Source of the DNA: Alphaproteobacteria bacterium HT1-32
GTDB lineage: Bacteria > Pseudomonadota > Alphaproteobacteria > Rhodospirillales > HT1-32
Assembly (NCBI GenBank): GCA_009649675.1
Contig: WJPL01000003.1
Coordinates: 533,645 to 597,644, forward strand
Reading direction: 5' to 3'
DNA: 64,000 nt
This document shows positions 18,068 to 26,803 of the stretch, piece by piece. Under the pieces are notes generated by a model. It did not search any database. It saw only the letters and a list, made by a program, of their open reading frames with translations, and was not told the DNA's origin. The stretch's first letter is position 1. The number at the start of each line of letters is the position of its first letter. A program made the position numbers and the translations under genes.

Positions 18068-19327
18068 ATGGATGTTCAGGAAACAACAGAATTGCTGGCG
18101 GCCGCCCGCGACCGCTTCAGCACCCTGAAACGCGCCAACGCCACCATCGACATGACCCGTGGCAAACCGGCGCCGGAACAACTCGACCTTAGCAACGGGA
18201 TGCTGAATATCCTGACCGCAGAAGAATGCGCAGATGTCGACGGGCAGGATTACCGGAACTACGGTATCGGTCACGGCATCCCCGCAGCAAAAGCCCTGTT
18301 CGCCGGTTTCATGGAAGTCGCCCCTGACGAGATCATCATCGGCGGGAACTCCAGCCTTAACCTGATGTATGACGTCCTTGCCGGTGCCCTGCTGTTCGGC
18401 TTCCCCGACAGCCCCCGGCCATGGAGCCAGGAAGAACAGGTTTCAATCCTGTGCCCGGTTCCCGGCTATGACCGGCATTTCGCTGTCTGCGAACAGCTTG
18501 GCATCAACATGATCCCCCTGCCGATGACAGATACCGGCCCGGACATGGACGCGGTTGAGGAACTTGTTTCCAGCCGCCCGGATGTTCGCGGCATCTGGTG
18601 TGTCCCGAAATACTCCAACCCCACAGGCGTGGTCTATTCTGACGAAACAGTCGACCGGCTGGCCGCCCTGAAGCCCGCCGCCACAGATTTCAAAATTTTG
18701 TGGGACAACGCCTATACCCTGCACCATCTCGGCGGCGGGGCCGCGAAAGTTAAGGACATTCTGAAGACCTGTCGCGCAGCCGGGACGGAGAACCGCCCGA
18801 TCCTGTTCGGCTCAACCTCGAAGATCACCTGGCCCGGTGCGGGTGTGGCGGTGGTCGCTGGCTCAAAAGCCACCATCGCCGACCTCGCAAGGAAAATGAG
18901 CTTTCAGACCATCGGTCCCGACAAGATCAACCAGCTCCGCCATGTGAAGTTCTTTCAGGACCTGGCAGGCATGCATCATCTGATGAATGGCCATGCAGAC
19001 ATCATCGGTCCGAAGTTTGCCGCCGTTGAAAAAGCTCTGACCGAGCGTCTTGCCGGAAAAGGCATCGCCACCTGGACGACGCCGCAGGGCGGTTATTTTG
19101 TCAGCGTCGATGTGCTGCCCGGCTGTGCCGCAGAAATCGTCCGGCGGGCGGATGAAGCAGGGCTGAAGCTGACACCCGCCGGGTCGACCTGGCCCTATGG
19201 CAAGGATCCGGATGACAGCAATCTCCGCCTCGCCCCGACCATGCCGTCCGTTGAAGAAATTTCCCGCGCTATGGAAATTTTCTGTACCTGTGTCGAGCTG
19301 GTTTGCTTCCCCCGGCTGCACGGGTAA
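18068..19327 (+). CDS. Aspartate aminotransferase-like enzyme, type Ic (MocR-type aminotransferase domain)
   Basis: PLP-dependent aminotransferase of the type Ic aspartate aminotransferase group. Key blocks are MTRGKPAPEQLDLS, QDYRNYGIGHGIPAAKALF, CPVPGYDRHFAVCE, GIWCVPKYSNPTGVVYS (Asn/Pro substrate and PLP contacts), ILWDNAYTLHHL (Asp and Tyr holding PLP) and FGSTSKITWPGAGVAV (Schiff-base Lys). It begins at ATG 18068 after AGGAG; the frame extends 17 codons further upstream without support. No regulatory HTH domain is fused, so it acts as an enzyme. With a tartrate dehydratase next door, which makes oxaloacetate, it could convert oxaloacetate to aspartate. That pairing is inferred. Confidence 0.88.
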   Translation: MDVQETTELLAAARDRFSTLKRANATIDMTRGKPAPEQLDLSNGMLNILTAEECADVDGQDYRNYGIGHGIPAAKALFAGFMEVAPDEIIIGGNSSLNLMYDVLAGALLFGFPDSPRPWSQEEQVSILCPVPGYDRHFAVCEQLGINMIPLPMTDTGPDMDAVEELVSSRPDVRGIWCVPKYSNPTGVVYSDETVDRLAALKPAATDFKILWDNAYTLHHLGGGAAKVKDILKTCRAAGTENRPILFGSTSKITWPGAGVAVVAGSKATIADLARKMSFQTIGPDKINQLRHVKFFQDLAGMHHLMNGHADIIGPKFAAVEKALTERLAGKGIATWTTPQGGYFVSVDVLPGCAAEIVRRADEAGLKLTPAGSTWPYGKDPDDSNLRLAPTMPSVEEISRAMEIFCTCVELVCFPRLHG

Positions 19328-19458
19328 ATTGTCCGCTCTTTATATCTGTCAGCCCTGCGTCAGCGGGATTCCGGGCCTAACTGCGCCTTCTGCGTAAGTC
19401 GCTTCGGGTTCGCGTCTGTGTCAGGCTGGCACCACTGCAGACCGGACATAAACCCACA

Positions 19459-20619
19459 ATGCGCATTACCCGAATTGTCGAGAAGACAGCTGGCATCAAA
19501 TCCAATATCCGCAATGCGGTCATCGATTTCAGCAAAATCACCCTCAGTCTTGTTGCTGTGGAAACCGATGTGATCGTCGACGGCAAGCCCGTCATCGGCT
19601 ACGGCTACACCTCGAACGGACGCTACGCCGTCGGCGAGGTTCTGCGTGAACGGATCATGCCGCGGCTTATGGAAGCCGACCCGGACAGCCTGCTCGATGC
19701 GGATGGCTATATCGATCCGCATCTGCTGCATGACTGCCTGATGAAGAATGAAAAGGTTGGTGGCCACGGCGACCGCGCCCATGCCGTCGCCGCAGTTGAT
19801 ATCGCCATCTGGGACGCAATCTGCAAAGCCAGGGAAGTGCCGTTCTACCGCGAAGTTGCCCGTCGCCATAATGGCGGCAAGGCCCTCAGTCTGGTCAATG
19901 CCTATCCGGGTGGCGGCTATTACACGGAAAAAGGCAATGCCGGGCTGCGCGACGAGATGAAGGGCTATCTCGATCAGGGCTACAAGCTCTGCAAGATGAA
20001 GATTGGCGGTGCCAGCGTTGCAGAAGATATCGAACGTATCGAAGTTGCACAGGCCATCGTTGGCGAAGGCAACCTGGCTGTTGATGCCAATGCCGGACTG
20101 AACCGGGAACGGGTCATGGCCTATGCCGAAGCACTTGAGCCGTACAAACTGGCATGGTTCGAAGAACCCTGTGACAGTCTGGACTTTGAACTGCAAACAG
20201 ATCTGGCTGACCGCTATCCTCACCCCATCGCAACCGGCGAGAACTGTTTCTCACGACAGGATGCAAAGAATCTGCTGCGGTTCGGCGGACTGCGCCCGGA
20301 TCGTGATGTTGTTCAGTGGGATCCCAGCATGGCTTACGGCCCCACAGAATTCATCCGCATTGTAGAACTGTCCCGGCCCCTTGGCTGGAAGCCCGAATCC
20401 TGCTCACCGCATGGCGGTCTGCTGCTGGGTCTGGGACTGGCTGCCGGTCTGGAACTGGGTGGCACCGAAAACTATCCGCTGGTCTTCCAGCCCTATGGCG
20501 GCTTCAGCGACGATGCTGTCGTCGAAAACGGCATGGTTGCACCGTGCGAAGCCCCCGGTATGGGATGGGAAACCCGCTCCAAACTTTATAATGAAGTCCT
20601 GAAACCACTACTTGATTAG
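19459..20619 (+). CDS. D-tartrate dehydratase-like enzyme (mandelate racemase/enolase superfamily)
   Basis: 386-residue enolase-superfamily enzyme. The sequence resembles the Bradyrhizobium D-tartrate dehydratase as I recall it: RNAVIDFSKITLSLVAV near the N-terminus, NEKVGGHGDRAHAV, and GENCFSRQDAKNLLR. Active-site residues appear intact: the KMK motif (Lys179, Lys181), metal ligands Asp209, Glu235 and Glu261, and His318 in SPHGG. That set fits syn/anti dehydration of a tartrate to oxaloacetate. Other acid-sugar dehydratases are possible but fit less well. It sits 131 bp after the aminotransferase and 23 bp before a tartrate dehydrogenase-like gene, which supports hydroxydicarboxylate catabolism. 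Confidence 0.85.
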   Translation: MRITRIVEKTAGIKSNIRNAVIDFSKITLSLVAVETDVIVDGKPVIGYGYTSNGRYAVGEVLRERIMPRLMEADPDSLLDADGYIDPHLLHDCLMKNEKVGGHGDRAHAVAAVDIAIWDAICKAREVPFYREVARRHNGGKALSLVNAYPGGGYYTEKGNAGLRDEMKGYLDQGYKLCKMKIGGASVAEDIERIEVAQAIVGEGNLAVDANAGLNRERVMAYAEALEPYKLAWFEEPCDSLDFELQTDLADRYPHPIATGENCFSRQDAKNLLRFGGLRPDRDVVQWDPSMAYGPTEFIRIVELSRPLGWKPESCSPHGGLLLGLGLAAGLELGGTENYPLVFQPYGGFSDDAVVENGMVAPCEAPGMGWETRSKLYNEVLKPLLD

Positions 20620-20642
20620 AACCCGAATCTTAGGAGACGAGA

Positions 20643-21704
20643 GTGACGAACAAATACAAAATCGCGACAATTCCCGGTGATGGCATCGGCATGGAAGTTG
20701 TCCCGGAAGGCATCCGTGTACTGGATGCTGTCGCAACGAAATTCGATCTGGGACTGAGTTTCGACCATAAGGACTGGAGCTGTGAATATTTCGCCAAAAA
20801 TGGTGAAATGATGCCAAAAGACGGTATCGAACAGATTTCCGAACATGACTCGATCTTTCTCGGTGCTGTCGGCTTTCCCGGCGTGGCAGACCATGTCTCG
20901 CTCTGGGGCCTGCTGATCCCGCTGCGTCGCCAGTTCCAGCAGTATGTGAACCTGCGCCCGGTACGGATGATGCCCGGCATGTCCTCCCCCCTCGCCAACC
21001 GCACACCCGAAGAAATTGATTTCTGGGTCGTCCGCGAGAACTGCGAAGGTGAATATTCCGAAATCGGCGGACGTATGGGCCATGGCACGCCCGGCGAAAT
21101 GGTTCTTCAGGAAACCGTGTTCACCCGTAACGGCGTTGACCGCATTCTGAAATTTGCCTTCGATCTGGCAGTCCGGGTCGGCAAGAAGCATGTCACATCG
21201 GCGACCAAGTCGAACGGCATCATGCATACCATGCCCTATTGGGACGAACGCTTCGCCGAAATGAAGAAAGCCTATCCGGATGTGAAGACGGACCAGTTCC
21301 ATATCGACATTCTGACCGCCCATTTCGTACAGCATCCGGACTGGTTCGATGTCGTTGTCGGCTCCAACCTGTTTGGCGACATTCTGTCCGATCTCGGCCC
21401 GGCCGTTGCCGGTTCCATCGGCATTGCACCTTCTGCCAACATCAATCCGGAAGGTGACTTCCCGTCGATGTTCGAACCGGTACACGGTTCCGCCCCGGAT
21501 ATCGCCGGCAAGGGCATTGCCAACCCGATCGGTCAGATCTGGTCAGCCGCGATGATGCTGGACCACCTCGGTCATGCCGATGCCGGTGCCGCCGTTGTAA
21601 AGGCCATCGAAACCGTGCTTGGCGATGGCGGCCCCCGCACACCTGACCTTGGCGGCAAGGCCACCACGGTCGATGTCGGCAAGGCCATCGCCGACGCCCT
21701 CTAG
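20643..21704 (+). CDS. ttuC: Tartrate dehydrogenase/decarboxylase or D-malate dehydrogenase
   Basis: 353-residue member of the isocitrate/isopropylmalate dehydrogenase family, NAD- and metal-dependent beta-decarboxylating. The opening IATIPGDGIGMEVVPEG, the LRRQFQQYVNLRPVR arginine-bearing segment, VVRENCEGEYSEIGGR and the late NLFGDILSDLGPAVAGSIG metal-binding Asp block are all present. The pattern is closer to tartrate dehydrogenase/D-malate dehydrogenase (TtuC/DmlA) than to LeuB. The GTG at 20643 follows AGGAGACGAGA. Together with the preceding dehydratase it gives two ways of handling tartrate or D-malate. Which is the physiological substrate cannot be told. Confidence 0.86.
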   Translation: MTNKYKIATIPGDGIGMEVVPEGIRVLDAVATKFDLGLSFDHKDWSCEYFAKNGEMMPKDGIEQISEHDSIFLGAVGFPGVADHVSLWGLLIPLRRQFQQYVNLRPVRMMPGMSSPLANRTPEEIDFWVVRENCEGEYSEIGGRMGHGTPGEMVLQETVFTRNGVDRILKFAFDLAVRVGKKHVTSATKSNGIMHTMPYWDERFAEMKKAYPDVKTDQFHIDILTAHFVQHPDWFDVVVGSNLFGDILSDLGPAVAGSIGIAPSANINPEGDFPSMFEPVHGSAPDIAGKGIANPIGQIWSAAMMLDHLGHADAGAAVVKAIETVLGDGGPRTPDLGGKATTVDVGKAIADAL

Positions 21705-21754
21705 GCGACGGAAGTGCAATACCGCCATCCCTCAGGACGCAGCTTTGCTGCTCA

Positions 21755-21797
21755 CCGTCCGGGAGTGAGAATAGCCGATATTCTCACTCCCGGACGG
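21755..21797. repeat. Perfect 19-bp inverted repeat
   Basis: CCGTCCGGGAGTGAGAATA at 21755-21773 and its exact complement at 21779-21797 surround a 5-base loop (gccga). It lies 50 bp after the tartrate dehydrogenase stop and 9 bp before the protease start at 21807. No T-run follows on either side, so it is not a standard intrinsic terminator. No second copy was noticed in the window. Confidence 0.9.
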
Positions 21798-21806
21798 GCC
21801 TGGGGG

Positions 21807-22715
21807 ATGGCGGCCCTGCTCCTCTTCATTACGCTATCTCTGCTGACTGTCCGGCCGGCTCAGGCTTTGCCGGAAAAGCTGCTCGACAGCATCGTTGCCA
21901 TCGTCCCCGACCTGCCACTTCGCCAGCGCCTGAAAGAACCGGAAGGCTCCGGCGTGGTTCTGTTCAGGGGCGGATATGTCGCAACTGCCGCCCATGTCAT
22001 GGGAAATGCGACGACGGCACGTCTTCGCCTTCAGGATGGACGTCAGATCACCGCCAGCCTGATCGGTAGCGATACCGCCACCGACCTTGCGCTGCTGAAA
22101 GCTGATATCGATCTGCCGGTAATCGATCAGGGTGTCTTGCCTGCACTCGCAACGCCGGTCTGTGCGATTGGAAATCCCTTTGGCCTTGGTAATTCGGTCT
22201 CCTGCGGGGTTGTCTCCGCCCTTCGCCGGACCGGTACCGGATTCAACCGGATTGAAGACTTCATCCAGACCGATGCGACCGTAAATCCCGGGATGTCCGG
22301 TGGCGCGCTGGTTACGCCTGATGGCGGACTGGTTGGCATTGTCACCGCAATTTTCACCAAGGATTCCGATGCCAATATCGGTGTCAACTTTGCCTCATCT
22401 CTCGAACTGCTGTTGCGTGTCGCCACCGATCTCCGGGATTACGGCGAATACCGGCAGGCCGTCTTTCCCCTCCGGATTCGCCGCCTGAATATGGAACAGG
22501 ACACCGCAGCCTTTGGCGTGATCCTGCTCGCCCCCCTACCCGAAGCAAGCCGGTTTCAGCCGGGAGATGCCATCATCGAAATCGACCGGCGCCCGATCCG
22601 CAAACCCGCCGATGTCGCCTCGGCAATCGGACTCCGCCGTTCCGGTGACATCGTTGACGTCGTAGCAGATCGTGCCGGACAGAGAATTACCCAGAGTATC
22701 GAACTTCCGAAATAG
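21807..22715 (+). CDS. Secreted trypsin-like serine protease, HtrA/S1C-like with PDZ-like C-terminus
   Basis: Predicted exported protease of about 302 residues. Starting at ATG 21807 gives a clear Sec signal MAALLLFITLSLLTVRPAQA with cleavage before LPEK. A longer reading from GTG 21714 would place the perfect inverted repeat inside coding DNA and a hydrophilic lead before the signal, so I reject it. The triad is visible: His in ATAAHV, Asp in TDLALL, Ser in NPGMSGGAL. The C-terminal part (FQPGDAIIEIDRRPIRKPADVASAI) is a PDZ-type domain. It may act in envelope protein quality control. No obvious link to its neighbours. Confidence 0.9.
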   Translation: MAALLLFITLSLLTVRPAQALPEKLLDSIVAIVPDLPLRQRLKEPEGSGVVLFRGGYVATAAHVMGNATTARLRLQDGRQITASLIGSDTATDLALLKADIDLPVIDQGVLPALATPVCAIGNPFGLGNSVSCGVVSALRRTGTGFNRIEDFIQTDATVNPGMSGGALVTPDGGLVGIVTAIFTKDSDANIGVNFASSLELLLRVATDLRDYGEYRQAVFPLRIRRLNMEQDTAAFGVILLAPLPEASRFQPGDAIIEIDRRPIRKPADVASAIGLRRSGDIVDVVADRAGQRITQSIELPK

Positions 22716-22818
22716 CGGGCTTCTGACGATCTGTATCCGCCTGCCCTCTGGTGATCAGGAGCGGAGGGGCTATATGTTTCTGCACATGATCCAATCCCGT
22801 TGAGGAGTTGCTGCACAA

Positions 22819-23148
22819 ATGTCCGAGATCACAGACTTCCATGCCCATGTCTATTTCGACGCCGAAACCGTCGACCTTGCACGGTCTGTCTGTGAGGCCG
22901 CACGTGACCGGTTTGGTATCCCCATGGGACGTATGCATGAGCGACTGGTTGGACCGCATCCGATGTGGAGTTGCCAGATGACCGTCCCGACGGATCTGTT
23001 TGGCACGGTGATTCCCTGGCTGGCGCTGAACCGGCAGGGGCTGATTGTCTTCACGCATCCTCAAACCGGTGACAACCTGGCCGATCACACCGATCATGCG
23101 ATCTGGATGGGGGATGCGCTGGAGCTGAATGTCGAGATGTTCAGGTAG
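22819..23148 (+). CDS. DOPA 4,5-dioxygenase family protein
   Basis: Small 109-residue protein of the DOPA 4,5-dioxygenase family (fungal and bacterial aromatic extradiol-type enzymes). It shows the family pattern: ITDFHAHVYFD near the N-terminus, GRMHERLVGPHPMWSCQM in the centre and GLIVFTHPQTGDNLADHTDHA with several possible metal-binding histidines. Length fits the family. The bacterial members are mostly uncharacterised, so a true catechol substrate is not shown. It stands alone between the protease gene and a convergent DUF2254 gene, preceded by GAGGAG. Confidence 0.88.
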   Translation: MSEITDFHAHVYFDAETVDLARSVCEAARDRFGIPMGRMHERLVGPHPMWSCQMTVPTDLFGTVIPWLALNRQGLIVFTHPQTGDNLADHTDHAIWMGDALELNVEMFR

Positions 23149-23169
23149 CTGGCAAAACAGACCACGCGC

Positions 23170-24513
23170 CTATGAGCGTGATCTGATTGTCTCACCAAGC
23201 CGCTTGCTGATCCGGTCCAGCGAGGAACGGTCTGCTTCAAGGCGGAGCAATTCCTTCCCGAAAGCCTGCGCCCGTTCCCCCTCTTCCCGGAGCGCATCAA
23301 GATGACCGGGATCGATCATTGATGCCAGTTCCACGAGCGCATTGAGAATTCCGCAGATCACCTCCGCCTGCCCGCCACCATCCCGTACAATCGGCCGCCA
23401 GGCACGCTCCAGCAGATCAGCATAGGTCTGGCGTCTGATTTTCAAACGACCATCACACAATATCTCCGGGGGATATTTATCCGGCGGGACTGCACCAGCT
23501 GTGCTCAGCAGGCTGACCAGATAATCAATACAGGCCAGTGCGGATTTCGGATCATTGATGCCCGGAGACAGGGACCGGCAGGCAACTTCTGTCAGCAATT
23601 CGATCCCCAGTTGAGGGTCGTCCTGTGAGCTTCTGTCTGCACCAAGCACCAGTGTCGAGGCTATCTGGTCCAGCAACTGTTCATCCGGATCTTCCGACCC
23701 GCAAACCCAGGCAAAAGGCCGGGTGGCGTGCAGAAAGTCACCGACATGGCAGACAAACTGCAACCGCAGGTCATGTTTCTTGAGAATATCGGTGATCGGC
23801 CCAATATCGATCAGCTGTATATAGCCGGTGTCATGGGCGTAAACCGGCAGTGATTTCTCATCTTCGACAATGTCGTCCCAGTCAGAACCGGCCGGGCCTT
23901 CTTTCTCATCATCAATCTCAAGATAATTCTCCAGTGCACGGCGTGCCTGCCCCGCCAGCCGTTCAATCACCCGGTTCAGCTTGAGGGCATCAGCCACGTG
24001 ATGGATCCATTGCAGGAGATAGCGCAACGAAATCGCCACCAGCAGAATGGCCCCGAAGAAAACCAGCGTTACAGCGGATTCGCTGTAGGCGCCGATACCG
24101 AACAGCATCAGGGCTGTTATCGAAAAAACGAAGGTTGCGAGAAATATACCCAGCGCGTTCTGCGTGACTGAATCCGCCATCAGCTCGGGAACTGCCCGTG
24201 GCGTCGCCTGACCGGCGACCAGATTCAGCACCAGCATCAGTGCTGAGAGAACAAGGGTCGATACGGTCAGCATGCTGCCGGACAACAGCCGGAGAATATC
24301 CCGGACAAACTCCGGCTCCGCTGTTGGCAGCCAGCGCAATGTCTGTAAAGGCAACAGCGCATCTGCTGCTGCCAGGGCAATAGCGAACCCCGCTGCCAGC
24401 AGGCAAAAGGCCGATGGCCGGAACCAGAGTGCAGAACGGATCGCCCGCAACTGCCCCTTCAGATAGGATTTCACAGCAAACAGCCTTTCAGTTACCGGAT
24501 GCGCATGACGCAC
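23170..24513 (-). CDS. DUF2254 family membrane protein
   Basis: 447-residue predicted inner-membrane protein. About four hydrophobic segments fill the first 190 residues (for example AFCLLAAGFAIALAAADALL and LGIFLATFVFSITALMLFGI), followed by a long soluble part. Family landmarks are GSMLTVSTLVLSALMLVLNLVAGQATPRAV and VGDFLHATRPFAWV, then CRSLSPGINDPKSALACIDYL. The family function is unknown to me. The C-terminal 100 residues are rich in charged helices. It is convergent with the dioxygenase gene and follows the MFS gene on the same strand after 54 bp. Confidence 0.85.
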   Translation of the reverse strand: MRHAHPVTERLFAVKSYLKGQLRAIRSALWFRPSAFCLLAAGFAIALAAADALLPLQTLRWLPTAEPEFVRDILRLLSGSMLTVSTLVLSALMLVLNLVAGQATPRAVPELMADSVTQNALGIFLATFVFSITALMLFGIGAYSESAVTLVFFGAILLVAISLRYLLQWIHHVADALKLNRVIERLAGQARRALENYLEIDDEKEGPAGSDWDDIVEDEKSLPVYAHDTGYIQLIDIGPITDILKKHDLRLQFVCHVGDFLHATRPFAWVCGSEDPDEQLLDQIASTLVLGADRSSQDDPQLGIELLTEVACRSLSPGINDPKSALACIDYLVSLLSTAGAVPPDKYPPEILCDGRLKIRRQTYADLLERAWRPIVRDGGGQAEVICGILNALVELASMIDPGHLDALREEGERAQAFGKELLRLEADRSSLDRISKRLGETIRSRS

Positions 24514-24567
24514 TGAATATACGGTACACGATATCCCCGGTTCCCAAACGACCAGAGCCGGGGATGT

Positions 24568-25782
24568 CTATCTCGCCTCCGCCTCTGATTTCGGCACCAG
24601 CAGGGTCAGCACATTTGCAACCAGCATCGACGCCGCCAGACAGTAGAAGACCGGCAACAGACCATAGTTGTCGGCAATCAGACCGCCGACAACCGGGATC
24701 GGGATGATCAGCAGTGACTGGAAGCCGAACATCAGGCTGGTTGCCGACCCGCCCATATTCGACGGGGCCATATCCATCATCCAGGAATGCATTACCGGAC
24801 GGGCCGCATACAGGAAGAAGCCGAGCACCGCGACACCACCGACAAAGACGAACGGACTTTCAATGAAAGTCAGGGCGATAATGACCGCTGTCGAAGTCCA
24901 GAGACCACCGATGATGATTGGCCGTCGCCCGACCTTGTCGGACATATGTCCGGCAACCGGTGTCGCCACCATCCCGCCGATCTGCATCGCCGCCAGCGTT
25001 ACCCCCATGATGACCGGCGACATGCCCAGATCTTCCTTCAGGTAGAAGGGCAGGAAAAACAGCAACCCGGCCTGTGCCCCGCTGCGAAATGCCGCCAGCG
25101 CACAGAGCAACATGATTCCGCGATGTTTCAGCAATCCCTTCATGCCGCTGAAATAGTCGCCACCCTTCATTCCCTTTTCAGGTGCCTTGCCCGCATCTGT
25201 TCGCTTGAGACCGAAGAACAGCAAGGCCGCGACCATCAGCGCCGGCACCGCATTCACCATCGCCGTCTGCTGCCAGGTCAGATACAGCATCAGCGTTCCC
25301 GCCGCCACCGGTGCCAGCAGATCCCCCAGACTGGCCCCCATTGCATGGATCGACAGGGCAAAACCCCGCTGGTCCGGGAAGGCTTTTGACAGATAAGAAA
25401 TCGCCGCCGGATGCCAGAGCATGTTGGTTGCCCCGATCACCGCGACAAAAATACAGATCAGCAGATAAATGCCGGTGAACCCGACCCCCAGCAAGGCCAG
25501 CGCACAGACGCCAAGCGCAAACACCTGCCAGAAAACCCGTTTCCCGGTCATGTCGACAAGGGTTCCACTGGGCAGGTTGGCGGCAAAGGAAGCGATGTAA
25601 AAGATACTCCAGAAAACCGCCACTTCGGCCGTTGATACGCCGAGCTCTTCTTTCATATAAGGCGCAAGGAACAGAAAAATCGCGGCAATCCAGTGAATAC
25701 CGCAATGCCCGAGACCAACCAGTGACATCGGTAATTCAAGGCGCGGCATCCAGCCGGTTTTCGTCTGTTCCTGTGTATTCAT
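24568..25782 (-). CDS. Major facilitator superfamily transporter
   Basis: Twelve-helix MFS permease, 404 residues from ATG 25782 (MNTQEQTKTGWMPRLELPM). The frame runs 63 codons further upstream but that lead is cysteine- and serine-rich without a helix and overlaps the divergent promoter region, so I exclude it. Signature loops are seen: PSGTLVDMTGKRVFWQ after helix 2 and the matching GHMSDKVGRRPIIIGG in the second half. The substrate is unknown. It is divergent from the RraA-like gene, with a palindrome in between, so co-regulation and transport of the aldolase-related substrate are possible. Confidence 0.87.
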   Translation of the reverse strand: MNTQEQTKTGWMPRLELPMSLVGLGHCGIHWIAAIFLFLAPYMKEELGVSTAEVAVFWSIFYIASFAANLPSGTLVDMTGKRVFWQVFALGVCALALLGVGFTGIYLLICIFVAVIGATNMLWHPAAISYLSKAFPDQRGFALSIHAMGASLGDLLAPVAAGTLMLYLTWQQTAMVNAVPALMVAALLFFGLKRTDAGKAPEKGMKGGDYFSGMKGLLKHRGIMLLCALAAFRSGAQAGLLFFLPFYLKEDLGMSPVIMGVTLAAMQIGGMVATPVAGHMSDKVGRRPIIIGGLWTSTAVIIALTFIESPFVFVGGVAVLGFFLYAARPVMHSWMMDMAPSNMGGSATSLMFGFQSLLIIPIPVVGGLIADNYGLLPVFYCLAASMLVANVLTLLVPKSEAEAR

Positions 25783-25922
25783 CAGATAGTTTTCCGGTTC
25801 ATAATTGAGGCAGAAGGACGCAAGGGGGAAAGTGCATCGACAGAACAAGCTGATGCAGAAGGCAGAATTTTCAATTTCAAAGACTGAACCTCCATCCGAT
25901 GAAAATCCAGTCGCAATGTCAC

Positions 25923-25950
25923 GTCCTGCCGGAATTTGTTCCGCCAGGAC
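25923..25950. promoter_or_regulatory. Imperfect palindrome between divergent MFS and RraA-like genes
   Basis: GTCCTG-c-CGGAA and TTCCG-c-CAGGAC face each other around a 4-base centre; all bases pair except the symmetric c/c. It lies in the 294-bp divergent region 25783-26076, 141 bp before the MFS start and 127 bp before the RraA-like start. It could be an operator for an unknown regulator. Nothing else recognisable is seen in the region. Confidence 0.4.
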
Positions 25951-26076
25951 GGCGTTGTCTGATTGATGCAAAAGATCGCATTCAAGGCTTTGGCAACCGC
26001 CATCTGCTGATGTATCACGGTAGCAACAATCACAACGGCCCGACGGGCGCTAAGCTATTAAAGCAAGGATTCTGCA

Positions 26077-26787
26077 ATGACCGCCTACGACCCTCAGATA
26101 ATCAAAGATTTCGAGAGCATCACAACAGCCACCCTGACCACCGTCCTGCTTAAAAAAGGGCTGCGGAATGTCTGGATACGGGGTTCCTTCCCGCTGCGCG
26201 AAGGCCAGAAACGCCTTGTCGGACCAGCTTTCACACTCCGCTTTATCCCGGCACGCGAAGATCTTGCCACACCTGAATCATGGTCTTCGCCGATTTCTAC
26301 CCGCGGCGCGATCGAAGCCATGCCGGAAGGCTGTATCGCCGTCACTGGCGCCGACGGCTGCACCGATGCCGGTATCTTTGGCGATATTCTGTGCCAGCGC
26401 ATGGCAGTCCGGAAGGTTGCGGCTCTTGTCACTGACGGTGTTGTCCGCGACCTCGAAGGCGTTCTGGAAACCGGCCTGCCGGTATGGGCATCCGGTGCTG
26501 CCGCCCCTCCTTCCGTTGCCGGGCTGACCTTCGTGAACTGGGAACAGCCGATTGGCTGTGGCGGGGTTGCCATTTTCCCCGGCGACCTGATCGTCGCCGA
26601 CAAAGACGGTGCAGTTGTTATCCCCCAGAAGCTGGTGGCTGATGTCCACAAAGCCTCTCTCGATCAGGAAGAGCTTGAGTCATGGATCATCAATGAAGTC
26701 CGCAACGGCGCGGTTCTGCCCGGCCTTTATCCGCCCAACGAGGAAAACAAGAAGCGTTTTGACGCCTTCAAAAAAGCCAAAGGCTGA
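26077..26787 (+). CDS. RraA-like / 4-hydroxy-4-methyl-2-oxoglutarate aldolase family protein
   Basis: 236-residue protein of the RraA/HMG-aldolase family, class II (metal) pyruvate aldolases acting on hydroxy-oxo-acids or related decarboxylations. The conserved motif is present: GDILCQRMAVRKVAALVTDGVVRDLEGV, with the G-D followed after about 20 residues by R-D that holds the metal, and FPGDLIVADKDGAVVIP near the end. True RNase E regulators lack parts of this motif, so an enzyme is more likely than a regulator of RNA decay. AAGGA precedes ATG 26077. Divergent MFS gene suggests uptake of the substrate. Confidence 0.85.
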   Translation: MTAYDPQIIKDFESITTATLTTVLLKKGLRNVWIRGSFPLREGQKRLVGPAFTLRFIPAREDLATPESWSSPISTRGAIEAMPEGCIAVTGADGCTDAGIFGDILCQRMAVRKVAALVTDGVVRDLEGVLETGLPVWASGAAAPPSVAGLTFVNWEQPIGCGGVAIFPGDLIVADKDGAVVIPQKLVADVHKASLDQEELESWIINEVRNGAVLPGLYPPNEENKKRFDAFKKAKG

Positions 26788-26803
26788 TCTCTGAAACAGT
26801 TAA

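Noticed and set aside
21714-21806. N-terminal extension of the protease from GTG 21714
   Set aside because: It would encode the perfect inverted repeat and place a hydrophilic segment before an ideal signal peptide that begins at ATG 21807.
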